Shown piece by piece: positions 7,650 to 17,329 of a DNA stretch of 64,000 nt; positions within the stretch are counted from its first letter, which is position 1, and every line of letters begins with the position of its first letter. The DNA is from Halomonas elongata DSM 2581 (GTDB lineage: Bacteria; Pseudomonadota; Gammaproteobacteria; Pseudomonadales; Halomonadaceae). The position numbers and the translations under genes are program-made. The notes beneath the pieces are model-generated. The model was not told the DNA's origin. It did no database searches and saw only the letters and a list, made by a program, of their open reading frames with translations. Where the stretch lies: assembly GCF_000196875.2 (NCBI RefSeq), contig NC_014532.2, forward strand, positions 124,001 to 188,000, given 5' to 3'.

Positions 7650-8885
7650 ATGAACAAACGCATTCTAGCGATGGCGGTGGCGGCGTCCTCCGTGGCATTT
7701 ACCGGCCTGGCCCAGGCCGAGGTGAAGATCGGTTTTCTCGGTGGCTTCACCGGGGGTATCGAGAGCCTGACGCCGCCGATCTATGACGGTGCCGAGCTGG
7801 CGGTGAAGCAGATCAACGAACAGGGTGGCCTGCTGGATGGCGAGGAGATCGTCATGCCCACCGGGGATACGACCTGCTCCGATGCCTCGGCGGCTTCCAA
7901 CGCGGCCGATCGCATGGTCAACACCGAAGAGGTCACGGCCATCGTCGGGGCCTTGTGTACCGGGGCCACCATTGCCGCGGCCAACAACGCGGCGGTACCC
8001 GGTGGCGTGACCATGGTATCGCCGGCTTCCACGGCACCGGCGGTGACCAATATCGACGACAATGATCTGGTCTTCCGCACGGTGCCCTCCGATGGCTTCC
8101 AGGGCAAGATGCTGGCCAAGCTGCTGCTGGACAAGGGCATCGAGGAGGTCGTGGTCACCTACGTCAACAATGACTATGGCAGCGGTCTGGACAAGGCCTT
8201 CACGACGGCCTTCAAGGAAGGCGGCGGCACGGTGGCGGAGAACCTGCCCCACGAGGACAACCGTTCCGACTATCGCGCCGAACTAGGGCGCCTGTCGTCC
8301 ACCGGCGTGCCCAATCTAGTGGTCCTGGCCTATGCCGATACCTCGGGACAGACGGTGGTGCGTCAGGCTTACGAGAGCGGCATGTTCACCCAGTTCATCG
8401 GGGCCGACGGCATGGTCGGCGACAGCCTGGTCAAGGCCATCGGTGCCGATGTGCTCGACGGCATGATCGCCACGCGGCCGGGTAGCCCGGAGCTGCCGGG
8501 TACCGAGATCTTCAACGAGGACGCCAAGGCTGCCGGGATCGATCCCAGCGCGGTGTTCGCCGCCCAGGCCTATGATGCGGCCTTCCTGCTGGGCCTGGCC
8601 ATCGAGCAGAACGGCAATGCCGAGCGCGCGGGGCTCTCCGAGGCGCTGCGCAGCGTGGCCTCGGCGCCGGGCGAGGTCATCCTGCCCGGCGAGTGGAAGA
8701 AGGCCAAGGAACTGATCGCCGCCGGCACCGAGATCAACTACGAGGGTGCCTCGGGCACTCACGAGTTCGACGAGAACGGCGACGTACCGGGCGTAGTGCT
8801 GGAAATGGTGGTCCAGGACGGCGCCTTCACCAGTCAGGGGTATGTCAGCGAGGAAGGCGAGCCGAGCGAGGACAGCGGCTCCTGA
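7650..8885 (+). CDS. livK: Branched-chain amino-acid ABC transporter substrate-binding protein (LivK-like)
   Basis: This is the periplasmic binding protein of a high-affinity HAAT-family ABC transporter. It has 411 residues with a signal peptide (MNKRILAMAVAASSVAF to about AQA, residue 23), then the type I binding-protein start VKIGFLGGFTGG. Motifs of the family include AVKQINEQGGLLDGEEI and VTAIVGALCTGATIAAANNA. It is followed by a strong terminator and is convergent with the livM end of the transporter operon, instead of lying in it as is usual. An acidic C-terminal tail (EEGEPSEDSGS) fits a halophile. The ligand could be leucine/isoleucine/valine or another small amino acid or amide. Confidence 0.88.
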   Translation: MNKRILAMAVAASSVAFTGLAQAEVKIGFLGGFTGGIESLTPPIYDGAELAVKQINEQGGLLDGEEIVMPTGDTTCSDASAASNAADRMVNTEEVTAIVGALCTGATIAAANNAAVPGGVTMVSPASTAPAVTNIDDNDLVFRTVPSDGFQGKMLAKLLLDKGIEEVVVTYVNNDYGSGLDKAFTTAFKEGGGTVAENLPHEDNRSDYRAELGRLSSTGVPNLVVLAYADTSGQTVVRQAYESGMFTQFIGADGMVGDSLVKAIGADVLDGMIATRPGSPELPGTEIFNEDAKAAGIDPSAVFAAQAYDAAFLLGLAIEQNGNAERAGLSEALRSVASAPGEVILPGEWKKAKELIAAGTEINYEGASGTHEFDENGDVPGVVLEMVVQDGAFTSQGYVSEEGEPSEDSGS

Positions 8886-8933
8886 CGTGCAAGGGCTCGC
8901 TGGCCGAGCCCATCGTTGATGCCTGAAACCTCG

Positions 8934-8964
8934 AGAGCCCCGGTCTCACGACCGGGGCTCTTTT
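8934..8964. terminator. Bidirectional terminator between livK and livM
   Basis: A perfect 12-bp stem, AGAGCCCCGGTC (8934-8945) and GACCGGGGCTCT (8950-8961), closes a TCAC loop and is followed by TTTT on the plus strand (8961-8964). It lies 49 bases after the livK stop and 30 bases after the livM stop on the other strand, so it can end both transcripts. Confidence 0.88.
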
Positions 8965-8993
8965 CGATTTTCCGTCCGTCGTCCTGGCCGGAA

Positions 8994-10313
8994 TCAGCCG
9001 TGGTGGCGCACCTTCTCGGGCAGCATGCCCTTGGGCGCGAAGCGTAGCACCAGGCTGATCAGCAGGCCGATCACGAACACCCTGGCCTGCAGGGCGCGGC
9101 TGTCCAGGTTGGTGGGTGCGTCCCAGCCGAAGGTGGCGCTGCCGATGTCGACGGCCAGTTGCATCAGAAACAGTGCCAGCGGTTCGGACATCAGCCAGAT
9201 GATATAGACCACCACGGCGCCGAAGATGGTGCCAAGGTTGTTGCCCGGTCCACCGAGGATCACCATCACCAGCACCAGGAAGGTATGGTTCAACGGCAGG
9301 TAGCCCTGGGGATCGAAGAGGCTGTTGAAGCTGGCCAGCACGGCGCCGCCGATACCCATCAGGATGCAGCCCAGCACGAAGATCTCCAGGCGGCGCTTGT
9401 TGATGTCCTTGCCCATGGCCGCGGCGGAGACTTCGTTGTCGCGGATGGCGCGGATCATGCGCCCCCAGGGGGCGTTGTAGGCGCGATGCAGCAGGAAGAA
9501 GATGGCCGCGATGATCACCGCGGTAACCGAGAGATACAGCGCCCGGGCCAGGGTGAAGCCCACATCGCCGGGACCGGGTACCGGCCAGGGCAGCGGCGAG
9601 ACCGTGGCGGTGCCGCGCGTCAGCCAGTCGGCGTTCTTGAGAAAGGCCTTGATGATCTCGGCGATGCCGATGGTGGCGATGGCCAGGTAGTCGCTGCGCA
9701 GCCCCAGGCAGACATGGCCGATGAAGTAGCCGACGCCGCCGGCCAGGGCGCCGCCGATGATCCAGCCGAACCACGCCGGCAGGGCCAGGCCGCCGATGAA
9801 GTCGACCCGTGACTCGATCTGGCCGGCCACCTCACGGAAGTTGCTGATCACTGCCATGTAGAGCACCACGCCGAGCACCACGGTGATGAAGGTGCGCAGC
9901 GGCTTGGGCACGCCGATCCGGTCCAGGCGTGACACGGCGACGACCAGCACGATGGCGGCCACCATGTAGAGCAGTGCCAGCCCCAGTTCGCCGGGCAGCT
10001 CGCTGCTCCAGAAGGCTTCGTTGACGGGAATGCTGAAGAACATGGCGCAGAACCCGCCGAGGGCGACGAAGCCCATGACGCCGGCGTTGAACTGCCCGGC
10101 GTAGCCCCACTGGATGGTCAGCCCCAGGGCCAGGATGGCGTAGCAGGCCGCCTCCACCAGCATGCGTGTGCCATAGGCCGAGCCCATGGCGGCATAGACC
10201 ACCAGCACTGCGGCCAGCAGAGCCAGGAAGATGACCGATTCGCGCAGCGGGAAACGACGCGGCGCAGCCACGCTATCGGCGCGTTGTTGGCGCGGAGGAT
10301 GCGACTGGGTCAT
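8994..10313 (-). CDS. livM: Branched-chain amino-acid ABC transporter permease LivM
   Basis: The second inner-membrane permease of the HAAT importer, 439 residues with about 10 membrane segments. The LivM signature is seen in RMLVEAACYAILALGLTIQWGYAGQFNAG and in the EAA-like segment GRMIRAIRDNEVSAAAMGKDI. The start at 10313 is chosen because it overlaps the livH stop by four bases (ATGA), which implies translational coupling; the longer frame to 10439 lies inside livH. It is the last gene of the livGFHM operon. Confidence 0.93.
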   Translation of the reverse strand: MTQSHPPRQQRADSVAAPRRFPLRESVIFLALLAAVLVVYAAMGSAYGTRMLVEAACYAILALGLTIQWGYAGQFNAGVMGFVALGGFCAMFFSIPVNEAFWSSELPGELGLALLYMVAAIVLVVAVSRLDRIGVPKPLRTFITVVLGVVLYMAVISNFREVAGQIESRVDFIGGLALPAWFGWIIGGALAGGVGYFIGHVCLGLRSDYLAIATIGIAEIIKAFLKNADWLTRGTATVSPLPWPVPGPGDVGFTLARALYLSVTAVIIAAIFFLLHRAYNAPWGRMIRAIRDNEVSAAAMGKDINKRRLEIFVLGCILMGIGGAVLASFNSLFDPQGYLPLNHTFLVLVMVILGGPGNNLGTIFGAVVVYIIWLMSEPLALFLMQLAVDIGSATFGWDAPTNLDSRALQARVFVIGLLISLVLRFAPKGMLPEKVRHHG

Positions 10314-11317
10314 GTGATCACCTTGCCCTTGAAGATGCCGGTGGGGCGCCACACCAGGATGGCGACGAGGATGAAGAAGGGCACCACGATCTTGTACTCG
10401 GTGCCGACGAAGGAAAGGTTGCTCGGCAGTGCCAGCCACTCGGGCAGGCTGTCGCGGAAGGGCCTGAGCAACACGCTCCAGTTGAAGACCGCCAGGGACT
10501 CGGCGAAGCCGACCACGAAACCGCCGGCGACGGCGCCGAAGGGATGTCCCACGCCGCCGACGATGGCCGCCGCGAAGATCGGCAACAGCAGGAAGAAGCT
10601 GAGGTCGGGCTTGAAGGTCACGTCCAGCGACAACAGGGTGCCGGCGATGGCGGCCAAGCCGCCGGCGAGCATCCAGGTCACCGCCACGATGGTATTGGTG
10701 TTGATGCCCGAGGCCTGGGCCAGGTCGGGATTGTCGGACATGGCGCGCATGGCCTTGCCCAGTCGCGAGCGGCTGAGGAAGAAATGCAGGGCTACCACGC
10801 AGATGATCGTCAGCACGAACAGGTAGAGCTGAGGTTCGGTGATCACCACCGGCATCCGTACGCCCTCGATGGGAATCGGCAGGCGGAAGATCTCCTTGCG
10901 GTCATCCACATAGAGGCTGGAGCCGCCGGTGCCGGCGAACAGCCGGATCAACCCCTGCAGCATCAGGGTCACGCCCAATGAGGCGATCACCATGACGATG
11001 GGCTTGACCCCATGGGCGCGCAGCGGCCTGTAGAAGGTGCGGTCGATGCCTACCGCCAGTCCCGCGGTCAGCACCATGGCCAGCGGCAGCATGAGTATCG
11101 GCGTGGGTACGCCGATGGCGGCGCCGGCCTGCGGGAAGAGGGTGGTCAGCAGCAGCACCATGAAGGCGCCGAAGGTCATCATGTCGCCATGGGCGAAGTG
11201 GGCAAAGCGCATGATGCTGAAGATCAGCGTCACGCCCACGGCACCCATGGCATAGATCGAGCCGGAAACACTGCCGGCGATCACCACGTTGTTGATGAAG
11301 AAGACGAGTTCGTTCAA
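10310..11317 (-). CDS. livH: Branched-chain amino-acid ABC transporter permease LivH
   Basis: The first permease subunit, 335 residues, hydrophobic throughout. Family motifs are GSIYAMGAVGVTLIFSIMRFAHFAHGDMMTFGAF near the N-terminus and the cytoplasmic loop RSRLGKAMRAMSDNPDLAQASGI that contacts the ATPases. The start is taken as TTG at 11317, giving MNELVFFINN, because GGAGG at 11325-11329 lies 7 bases upstream; the frame to 11410 would overlap livF. It overlaps livM by four bases. Confidence 0.92.
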   Translation of the reverse strand: MNELVFFINNVVIAGSVSGSIYAMGAVGVTLIFSIMRFAHFAHGDMMTFGAFMVLLLTTLFPQAGAAIGVPTPILMLPLAMVLTAGLAVGIDRTFYRPLRAHGVKPIVMVIASLGVTLMLQGLIRLFAGTGGSSLYVDDRKEIFRLPIPIEGVRMPVVITEPQLYLFVLTIICVVALHFFLSRSRLGKAMRAMSDNPDLAQASGINTNTIVAVTWMLAGGLAAIAGTLLSLDVTFKPDLSFFLLLPIFAAAIVGGVGHPFGAVAGGFVVGFAESLAVFNWSVLLRPFRDSLPEWLALPSNLSFVGTEYKIVVPFFILVAILVWRPTGIFKGKVIT

Positions 11318-11357
11318 GGCACAGCCTCCGGATGGTTTCGTCGACGCCGAGCGAGGC

Positions 11358-12062
11358 TCAGCCGCCCAGAAAACTCTTGGCGACGTCCGGGTCGGCCAGC
11401 AGGGCCGCACCGGTGTCGGTGAAACGGTTCTGGCCGGCGGCCAGCACGAAGCCCCTGTCGGCGATGCCGAGCGCCTGCTTGGCGTTCTGTTCGACCATCA
11501 GCACGCCCACGCCGGCGGCGTTGATTTCCTTCACCCGGGCGAAGATCTCGTTCATGTAGCGTGGCGAGAGCCCGGCGGTGGGCTCATCGAGCAGCAGCAG
11601 GTCGGGCTCGGCCATCAGGGCGCGGCCCATGGCGACCATCTGGCGTTGTCCGCCGGATAGTTCGCCGGCCGGCTGGTGGCGCTTGTCGTACAGCGGCGGG
11701 AAGAACTCGTAGATGCGCGCGAGCATGCGCTTGACGTTGTCGGGCTTGAGGTAGGCACCCATCTGCAGGTTTTCCTTCACCGTGAGGCTCGGGAAGATGT
11801 TGTGTTCCTGGGGCACGAAGCCCATGCCGCGCTTCACCAACTGGTTGGGCGGCTGATTCTGGATGGGCTCGCCGTTCAGCAGGATTTCGCCCTGGCTGAC
11901 ATTGAGCAACCCGAAGATGGCCTTGAGCATGGTCGACTTGCCGGCCCCGTTGGGCCCGACGATGACGCCGACCTCGTTGGCCTCGATGGCCATGTCCACC
12001 CCGTTGAGGATGTTCATGCCGCCATAGCCACCGTGCACGTTGCGTGCGTCGAGTAGAGGCAT
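11358..12062 (-). CDS. livF: Branched-chain amino-acid ABC transporter ATP-binding protein LivF
   Basis: ATPase subunit, 234 residues. Walker A is GPNGAGKST, the signature motif is LSGGQRQMV and Walker B is LLLLDEPTAGLSP. LivF-type features are the opening LLDARNVHGGYGGMNILNGV and QEHNIFPSLTVKENLQMGAY. It lies between livG and livH on the same strand. The 40 bases to livH hold that gene's ribosome binding site. Confidence 0.94.
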   Translation of the reverse strand: MPLLDARNVHGGYGGMNILNGVDMAIEANEVGVIVGPNGAGKSTMLKAIFGLLNVSQGEILLNGEPIQNQPPNQLVKRGMGFVPQEHNIFPSLTVKENLQMGAYLKPDNVKRMLARIYEFFPPLYDKRHQPAGELSGGQRQMVAMGRALMAEPDLLLLDEPTAGLSPRYMNEIFARVKEINAAGVGVLMVEQNAKQALGIADRGFVLAAGQNRFTDTGAALLADPDVAKSFLGG

Positions 12063-12084
12063 AGTGAAGGATCTCTGCGTTGTC

Positions 12085-12104
12085 GGGTACGTCGCGGCGT
12101 ACCC
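12085..12104 (-). other. Intra-operon hairpin between livG and livF
   Basis: GGGTACG (12085-12091) and CGTACCC (12098-12104) form a perfect 7-bp stem with a 6-base loop in the 86-base gap between livG and livF. No T run follows, so it is more likely a processing or stability element than a terminator. Its role is unproven. Confidence 0.4.
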
Positions 12105-12148
12105 CTGCTGTTGTTATCCGCGTTATTCGCTCTGAGCGTGGCTGGCCC

Positions 12149-12919
12149 TCAGGCCACATCGGCACCGAAGTAGGCCTCGATCACCCGCTTGTCGTTGCGT
12201 ATCTCCTCGATACTGCCCTCCATCATCACGCTGCCCTGGGCAAGCACGATCACCGGGTCGCACAGCCGCGCGATCATGTCCATGTCATGCTCGATGACCA
12301 GGAAGGTATAGCCCATCTCGCGATTGAGGCGCTCGATGTTGCGCATCAGGTCGCCGAGCAGGGTACGGTTGACCCCGGCGGCGATCTCGTCGAGCAGCAC
12401 GATGCGCGCATCGGTCATCATGGTGCGGCCGAGTTCGAGAAGCTTCTTCTGGCCGCCGGAGAGGTTGCCGGCCAGCTCGTTGCGCACATGGTGCAGGCCG
12501 ATGAAGTCGATGACCTCCAGGGCCCGTCGGCAGACCTCGGCCTCCTCGCGGCCCACGGCACGGGGCTTGAGCCAGGTGCTGAACAGGTGTTCGCCGGATT
12601 GGCGGGGCGGCACCATCATCAGGTTTTCCAGCGCCGTCATGTTGGCGAACTCATGGGCGATCTGGAAGGTTCGCAGCAAGCCCTTGTGGAAAAGTTCGTT
12701 GGCGGGGCGGTTGGTGATGTCCTCGCCGTCGAGCCATACCTGGCCGCTGTCCAGCGGCAGGGCGCCGGCAATGATGTTGAACAGGGTCGACTTGCCGGCC
12801 CCGTTGGGGCCGATCAGGCCGGTGACCGAGCCCTGCGCGACCTGGATCGAGCAGTCGTCGATGACCTGCAGGCCTCCGAAGGCCTTGCGAACATGCTGTA
12901 CGTCGATGATGGCAGACAT
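12149..12919 (-). CDS. livG: Branched-chain amino-acid ABC transporter ATP-binding protein LivG
   Basis: The other ATPase of the HAAT importer, 256 residues. Walker A is GPNGAGKST, the signature is LSGGQKKLLELGRTMM and Walker B runs RIVLLDEIAAGVN. LivG features are GLLRTFQIAHEFANMTALENLMM and the long C-terminal regulatory part ending VIEAYFGADVA. The Walker B and D-loop area reads DEIAAGV in place of the common DEPAAGL. The start at 12919 (MSAIIDVQHV) is taken over 12982 because homology begins there. It is the first gene of livGFHM. Confidence 0.93.
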   Translation of the reverse strand: MSAIIDVQHVRKAFGGLQVIDDCSIQVAQGSVTGLIGPNGAGKSTLFNIIAGALPLDSGQVWLDGEDITNRPANELFHKGLLRTFQIAHEFANMTALENLMMVPPRQSGEHLFSTWLKPRAVGREEAEVCRRALEVIDFIGLHHVRNELAGNLSGGQKKLLELGRTMMTDARIVLLDEIAAGVNRTLLGDLMRNIERLNREMGYTFLVIEHDMDMIARLCDPVIVLAQGSVMMEGSIEEIRNDKRVIEAYFGADVA

Positions 12920-12989
12920 GGTGGTTCCGTCGATGTTGTTCGTTGTTGTCAGCCGAGGGACACAACCGAGTGCCCCCGTCACGTTGCCC

Positions 12990-14435
12990 TCAGGGGTTCT
13001 GATGGCTCTCTGCCAGGAAGATGCGACTGGCGGCGAAAACCCCCACGATCACCACTGCGCCGATCAGCGGGAGCAGGTAACCGTCCAGCTGCGGGATGGC
13101 CTGCAGGAACACGAAGGCCACCGCCGCCGGGGAGACGAAACGTACCAGGAAGCGCCAGGTTTGAAACCAGCCCTCGCTGGTGCGCAACTCCTTCATGACT
13201 TCGCCGTGTGTCAGCGCCCAGCCGGCGAACAGCGAGATCATCAGCCCGCCCAGGGGCATGAAGATATGGGTCAGCAGTTCCAGCAGGCCGAAGGCGCTGA
13301 GCCCCAGTAATTCGTGGAAGGGGCTGTGCTCGGCCCAGACATTGAAGCTGAACACGCTGAGCAGACCCAGTGCCCAGCTGGTGATGACCATGGCGGCCAC
13401 CGCCTGGGCGCGGTTGAGGTCGAAGCGTTCCACCAGAAAGGCGGCGACCGGCTCGATCATCGAGATCGCCGAGCTGATGGCCGCACCCAGCACCAGAATG
13501 AAGAAGGCGCCACCCACCAGTGAACCGCCGGGCATCTCGGCGAAGGCCAGCGGCAGGGTGACGAACATCAAGCCCGGACCCTCGTCCGGCGCCAGATCGG
13601 CGCCGAAGACCAGCGCGAAGATCGCCAGCCCGGCGATCAGTGCCACTGCGGTGTCGATCACGACGATGGCCAGGGCGGTACGGCTCAGCGAAGCCTCGCC
13701 GGGCATGTAGGCACCGTAGGCCATGATCGCGCCCATGCCGAGACTCAGGGTGAAGAAGGACTGGCCCATGGCGGCCAGCCAGCCTGCGACGCTGAGATCG
13801 CTGAGCTGGAAGGTAAACAGGAAACGTGCGGCTGCATTCATGTCACCCTGCATGGCGCTGTAGGCCAGGATGACCAGCAGGATCGCGAGCAGGGCGGGCA
13901 TCAGCACGCGCAGGCCGTTCTCGATGCCACGATGGATGCCGAGCCCGACGATCAGGCCAGAGGCGGCGATGAACAGCGTATGGTAGAGCGTCAGCAGGGC
14001 GGGCGAGGCGAGCAGGGCGTCGAAGCCGCTGGCGATGGTGGCGGCATCAGCGCCGGCCAGCGAGCCGGTGATCATGCGCCAGGTATAGTGCAGGGCCCAG
14101 CCGGCGATCACCGAGTAGAAGCTGAGAATGATGAACGCTGAGGCGGCGCCCAGCCAGCCGATCGATTCCCAGGCTCGTGAGGTGCCGTGGGTACGGCTCA
14201 GAAAGCGCATGCCCATGATCGGGCTGCGGCGGCTGCTGCGGCCAAGCAGGATTTCGGCGATCAGGATCGGGACGCCGACCGCGAAGAGCGTCACGGCGTA
14301 GATCAGCAGAAAGGCACCACCGCCGTTCTCGCCGGCCAGATAGGGAAAGCGCCAGAGATTGCCGAGCCCTACCGCCGAACCCACCGCGGCCAGCAGGAAG
14401 GTTCCCTTGTGCGTCCAGATGTTGTTTGTGCTCAT
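12990..14435 (-). CDS. Sodium-dependent NSS-family transporter
   Basis: A neurotransmitter:sodium symporter (SNF/NSS, LeuT fold), 481 residues, for an amino acid or amine. TM1 carries the sodium and substrate site GSAVGLGNLWRFPYLAGENGGGAF, which is near-invariant in the family. Eleven to twelve membrane segments can be counted, and SAISMIEPVAAFLVE matches TM8. The start at 14435 (MSTNNIWTHKGTFLL) is used because the motif normally begins about 10 residues later. It lies 70 bases upstream of livG on the same strand, but a shared transcript is uncertain. The substrate cannot be read from sequence. Confidence 0.9.
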   Translation of the reverse strand: MSTNNIWTHKGTFLLAAVGSAVGLGNLWRFPYLAGENGGGAFLLIYAVTLFAVGVPILIAEILLGRSSRRSPIMGMRFLSRTHGTSRAWESIGWLGAASAFIILSFYSVIAGWALHYTWRMITGSLAGADAATIASGFDALLASPALLTLYHTLFIAASGLIVGLGIHRGIENGLRVLMPALLAILLVILAYSAMQGDMNAAARFLFTFQLSDLSVAGWLAAMGQSFFTLSLGMGAIMAYGAYMPGEASLSRTALAIVVIDTAVALIAGLAIFALVFGADLAPDEGPGLMFVTLPLAFAEMPGGSLVGGAFFILVLGAAISSAISMIEPVAAFLVERFDLNRAQAVAAMVITSWALGLLSVFSFNVWAEHSPFHELLGLSAFGLLELLTHIFMPLGGLMISLFAGWALTHGEVMKELRTSEGWFQTWRFLVRFVSPAAVAFVFLQAIPQLDGYLLPLIGAVVIVGVFAASRIFLAESHQNP

Positions 14436-14585
14436 CAAGGCCCCGCGGTTGCCCGGGGCGGGAAGCATTCCGCCCCGGGGTTGCCAGCCGAATCGTCTTC
14501 AACTGTGCGACACCGGGGCAGTGCTTGGCTAGTGGGCGAGCGTTTAGGTGTCGTTGGTGGCGGTGGATGGTAACCGCGCACGGAA

Positions 14586-14906
14586 TCAGTCCTGCTCCTC
14601 CTCGTCCTCGTGAGGATGGTTCGGCTCCATGGCGCGATCGGTGTCGGCAAGGCGTACGGTGTCGCCCAACTCGAGGTCGCCGACGCTTTGCTGGCGGCGA
14701 CCATTGTCCGGTGCGATCAATGCCACCACGTCACCGATGCTGGTGTCCTCGACGCGTGCTTCGACCCGCACGCGCACCGTGGTGCCCCGATACAGGCCAG
14801 TGATGATGCTGCCGACGTGCGGCTCAGGTGTGTCGTCGGGATGGTCGGCATAGAAGCGCAGAACGCCGTTGGCGCCGGGGTCGTCCCAGTCGATGTGCTT
14901 ATGCAT
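14586..14906 (-). CDS. Acidic hypothetical protein
   Basis: This 106-residue protein is not recognised. It is rich in Asp and Glu, ends in EDEEEQD and has no signal peptide or membrane segment. Its middle (LYRGTTVRVRVEARVEDTSIGDVVALI) looks like a small beta-strand domain. It is preferred over the frame on the other strand at 14610-14924 because the acidic composition fits a halophile cytosolic protein and because it has a normal ATG start. No strong ribosome binding site is visible. It stands alone upstream of the NSS transporter on the same strand. Confidence 0.55.
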   Translation of the reverse strand: MHKHIDWDDPGANGVLRFYADHPDDTPEPHVGSIITGLYRGTTVRVRVEARVEDTSIGDVVALIAPDNGRRQQSVGDLELGDTVRLADTDRAMEPNHPHEDEEEQD

Positions 14907-15067
14907 GGTGTGGTCTCGTGCTGAGGGAGTGTTCTCCTAGCCTAGCCGTTGTCGGGCGGGGGGCAAAAGGGCGTGGTTCCGGCCTCGAGACAGAAGTTCT
15001 CGATGGACGTGTCGGCCTGGTCGCCATACGCTGGACGGGAAAGTGACGATCAAGGAAAGGAGTCGAA

Positions 15068-15412
15068 ATGCCGCTGCGAACTCTCACCGCCGCCACCCTG
15101 GCACTCATGTTCACGGGCTTGCTCGCGGGCTGTGCGGGATCGGCGTCGACATCGAATGCCCCGCCCCGGGACGAGGCGCCCAAACCGCCGACCATGAGCC
15201 AGTCGGAGGATGCCTGCGGGGCCCAACGGCTGCAGGACCATGTCGGCGATGCCTACACGGAGGCCCTGGGGGAGCGTCTGGAACAGGAGAGTGGCGCGGC
15301 GACCGTTCGGGTGAAACGGCCGGGGCAGGCCTACACCATGGAATTTCGCGCGGACCGCCTCGATGTGAGCCTGGACGACGCCGGCGTGATCCAGGCCATC
15401 CGTTGCGGATGA
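15068..15412 (+). CDS. I78-family peptidase inhibitor lipoprotein
   Basis: A small envelope protein predicted to inhibit serine proteases. The 114-residue product has a lipoprotein signal with lipobox LAGC (Cys21). A low-complexity linker follows, then the I78 domain: CGAQRLQDHVGDAYTEAL, VRVKRPGQAYTMEFRADRL and the closing DDAGVIQAIRCG. Two domain cysteines could form the usual disulfide. GGAAAG-like purines lie just before the start. It is monocistronic and convergent with bipA. Confidence 0.88.
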   Translation: MPLRTLTAATLALMFTGLLAGCAGSASTSNAPPRDEAPKPPTMSQSEDACGAQRLQDHVGDAYTEALGERLEQESGAATVRVKRPGQAYTMEFRADRLDVSLDDAGVIQAIRCG

Positions 15413-15502
15413 GGACCGGCATCATCGGGCCGATGAGTGAAACGAGCCGGAGGGGAGTCGGGCTCCCCTCCGCTCACATCGGCAATGCCAGGCGTTGCGC
15501 CG

Positions 15503-17329
15503 TTACTTCTTCTTGGCGCGCTTGCGCTCGTTCTCGCTGAGCAGCTTCTTGCGCAGGCGAATGTGGTTGGGAGTGACTTCAACCAGCTCGTCGTCATCGA
15601 GGAACTCGATGGCCTGCTCCAGGGTGAAGCGTATCGGCGGAGTCAGTACCAGGGCTTCGTCGCTGCCCGAGGAGCGCATGTTGTCGAGCTTCTTGGCCTT
15701 GGTGGGGTTGACCACCATGTCTTCGGCGCGGTTGTTGATGCCGACCAGCATGCCTTCGTAGACCTCGGTGCCGTGCTCGATGATCAGCTTGCCGCGATCC
15801 TGCAGGGCGAACAGCGCATAGGCCAGGGCCTTGCCGCTGACCATGGACACCAGCACGCCGTTGCGCCGCTCGACGGAGGCGTCGGGCTTGAGCGGACCAT
15901 AGTGGTCGAAGCGGCTGGTCAGGATGCCGGTGCCTGACGTCAGGGTCAGGAACTGGCCCCGGAAGCCGATCAGGCCGCGCGCGGGGATGATGAAGTCCAG
16001 GCGCACCCGGCCCTTGCCATCGGGGTTCATGTTCTTGAGCTCGCCCTTGCGGTAGCCGAGCTCTTCCATGATGGCGCCCTGGTGCTCCTCCTCGCAGTCG
16101 ATGATGACTTCTTCGTAGGGCTCCTGCGAAACGCCGTCGATCTCGCGGATGATGACCTCGGGGCGACCCACCGCCAGCTCGAAGCCTTCACGGCGCATGC
16201 TCTCGATCAGCACCGAAAGGTGCAGCTCGCCACGACCGGAGACCTTGAACTTCTCGGGGCTGTCGCCCTGCTCGACGCGCAGCGCCACGTTGTGGATCAG
16301 TTCCTGCTCGAGGCGGTCCCGGATGTTGCGGCTGGTGACGAACTTGCCGTCCCTGCCGGCGAAGGGCGAATCATTGACTTGGAAGGTCATGGACACCGTG
16401 GGCTCGTCGACGGTCAGCGCCGGCAGGGCCTCGACGTCGGCCGGGTCGCACAGCGTATCGGAGATGGCCAGGTTCTCGATGCCGGTGATGCAGATGATAT
16501 CGCCGGCGGTGGCCTCTTCGGTCTGTACGCGTTCCAGGCCGAGGTGGGTCATTACCTGGCCGATCTTGCCGCGCCGGGTGTTGCCCTCCTTGGTGACGAT
16601 CGTGACCTGCTGGTTCGGCTTGACGCTGCCGCGGGTGATACGGCCCAGGCCGATGACGCCGACATAGCTGTTGTAGTCCAGCGCCGAGATCTGCATCTGG
16701 AAGGGAGCTTCCAGTTCGACCTTGGGCGGCTCGACGATGTCGACGATGGCCTTGAACATCGGCGTCATGTCATCGGTGAGTTGGTCCGGCTCGGGACCGG
16801 CCACGCCGTTGAGCGCCGAGCAGTAGATGATCGGGAAGTCGAGCTGCTCGTCGCTGGCGCCGAGGTTGTCGAACAAATCGAAGATCTGGTCGATGACCCA
16901 GTCCGGACGCGCGCCCGGGCGGTCGATCTTGTTGACCACCACGATCGGCTTGAGGCCCTGGTCGAAGGCCTTCTGGGTCACGAAGCGGGTCTGCGGCATG
17001 GGGCCATCGACGGCGTCCACCATCAGCAGGACCGAGTCGACCATCGACATCACGCGCTCGACCTCGCCGCCGAAATCGGCGTGTCCGGGCGTGTCGACGA
17101 TGTTGATGTGGTAGTCGCGTTCGTCGGGCCCCTGCCAGCGGATCGCCGTGTTCTTGGCCAGGATGGTGATGCCGCGCTCCTTCTCCTGGTCGTTGGAGTC
17201 CATGATGCGTTCCTGGCCCTCAGCCTTGCGGTCCAGGGTGCCGGACTGCTGGAGGAGCTTGTCGACCAGGGTGGTCTTGCCGTGGTCGACGTGAGCGATG
17301 ATGGCAATGTTGCGAAGATTCTCGATCAC
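15503..17329 (-). CDS. typA: Ribosome-associated translational GTPase BipA/TypA
   Basis: BipA is an EF-G-like GTPase that binds the 70S ribosome and aids large-subunit assembly and stress growth, especially in the cold. The 608-residue protein has the G1 motif AHVDHGKTT, the G2 region [10 protein letters not shown]3 [12 protein letters not shown] and G4 NKIDRPGA, followed by the beta-barrel, domains III and V and the BipA-specific C-terminal domain ([20 protein letters not shown]). The start is taken as GTG at 17329 (giving [13 protein letters not shown], as in E. coli), with AGGA upstream; the frame to 17362 would add non-conserved residues. It is a single gene, divergent from the LysR gene. 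Confidence 0.97.
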   Translation of the reverse strand: MIENLRNIAIIAHVDHGKTTLVDKLLQQSGTLDRKAEGQERIMDSNDQEKERGITILAKNTAIRWQGPDERDYHINIVDTPGHADFGGEVERVMSMVDSVLLMVDAVDGPMPQTRFVTQKAFDQGLKPIVVVNKIDRPGARPDWVIDQIFDLFDNLGASDEQLDFPIIYCSALNGVAGPEPDQLTDDMTPMFKAIVDIVEPPKVELEAPFQMQISALDYNSYVGVIGLGRITRGSVKPNQQVTIVTKEGNTRRGKIGQVMTHLGLERVQTEEATAGDIICITGIENLAISDTLCDPADVEALPALTVDEPTVSMTFQVNDSPFAGRDGKFVTSRNIRDRLEQELIHNVALRVEQGDSPEKFKVSGRGELHLSVLIESMRREGFELAVGRPEVIIREIDGVSQEPYEEVIIDCEEEHQGAIMEELGYRKGELKNMNPDGKGRVRLDFIIPARGLIGFRGQFLTLTSGTGILTSRFDHYGPLKPDASVERRNGVLVSMVSGKALAYALFALQDRGKLIIEHGTEVYEGMLVGINNRAEDMVVNPTKAKKLDNMRSSGSDEALVLTPPIRFTLEQAIEFLDDDELVEVTPNHIRLRKKLLSENERKRAKKK

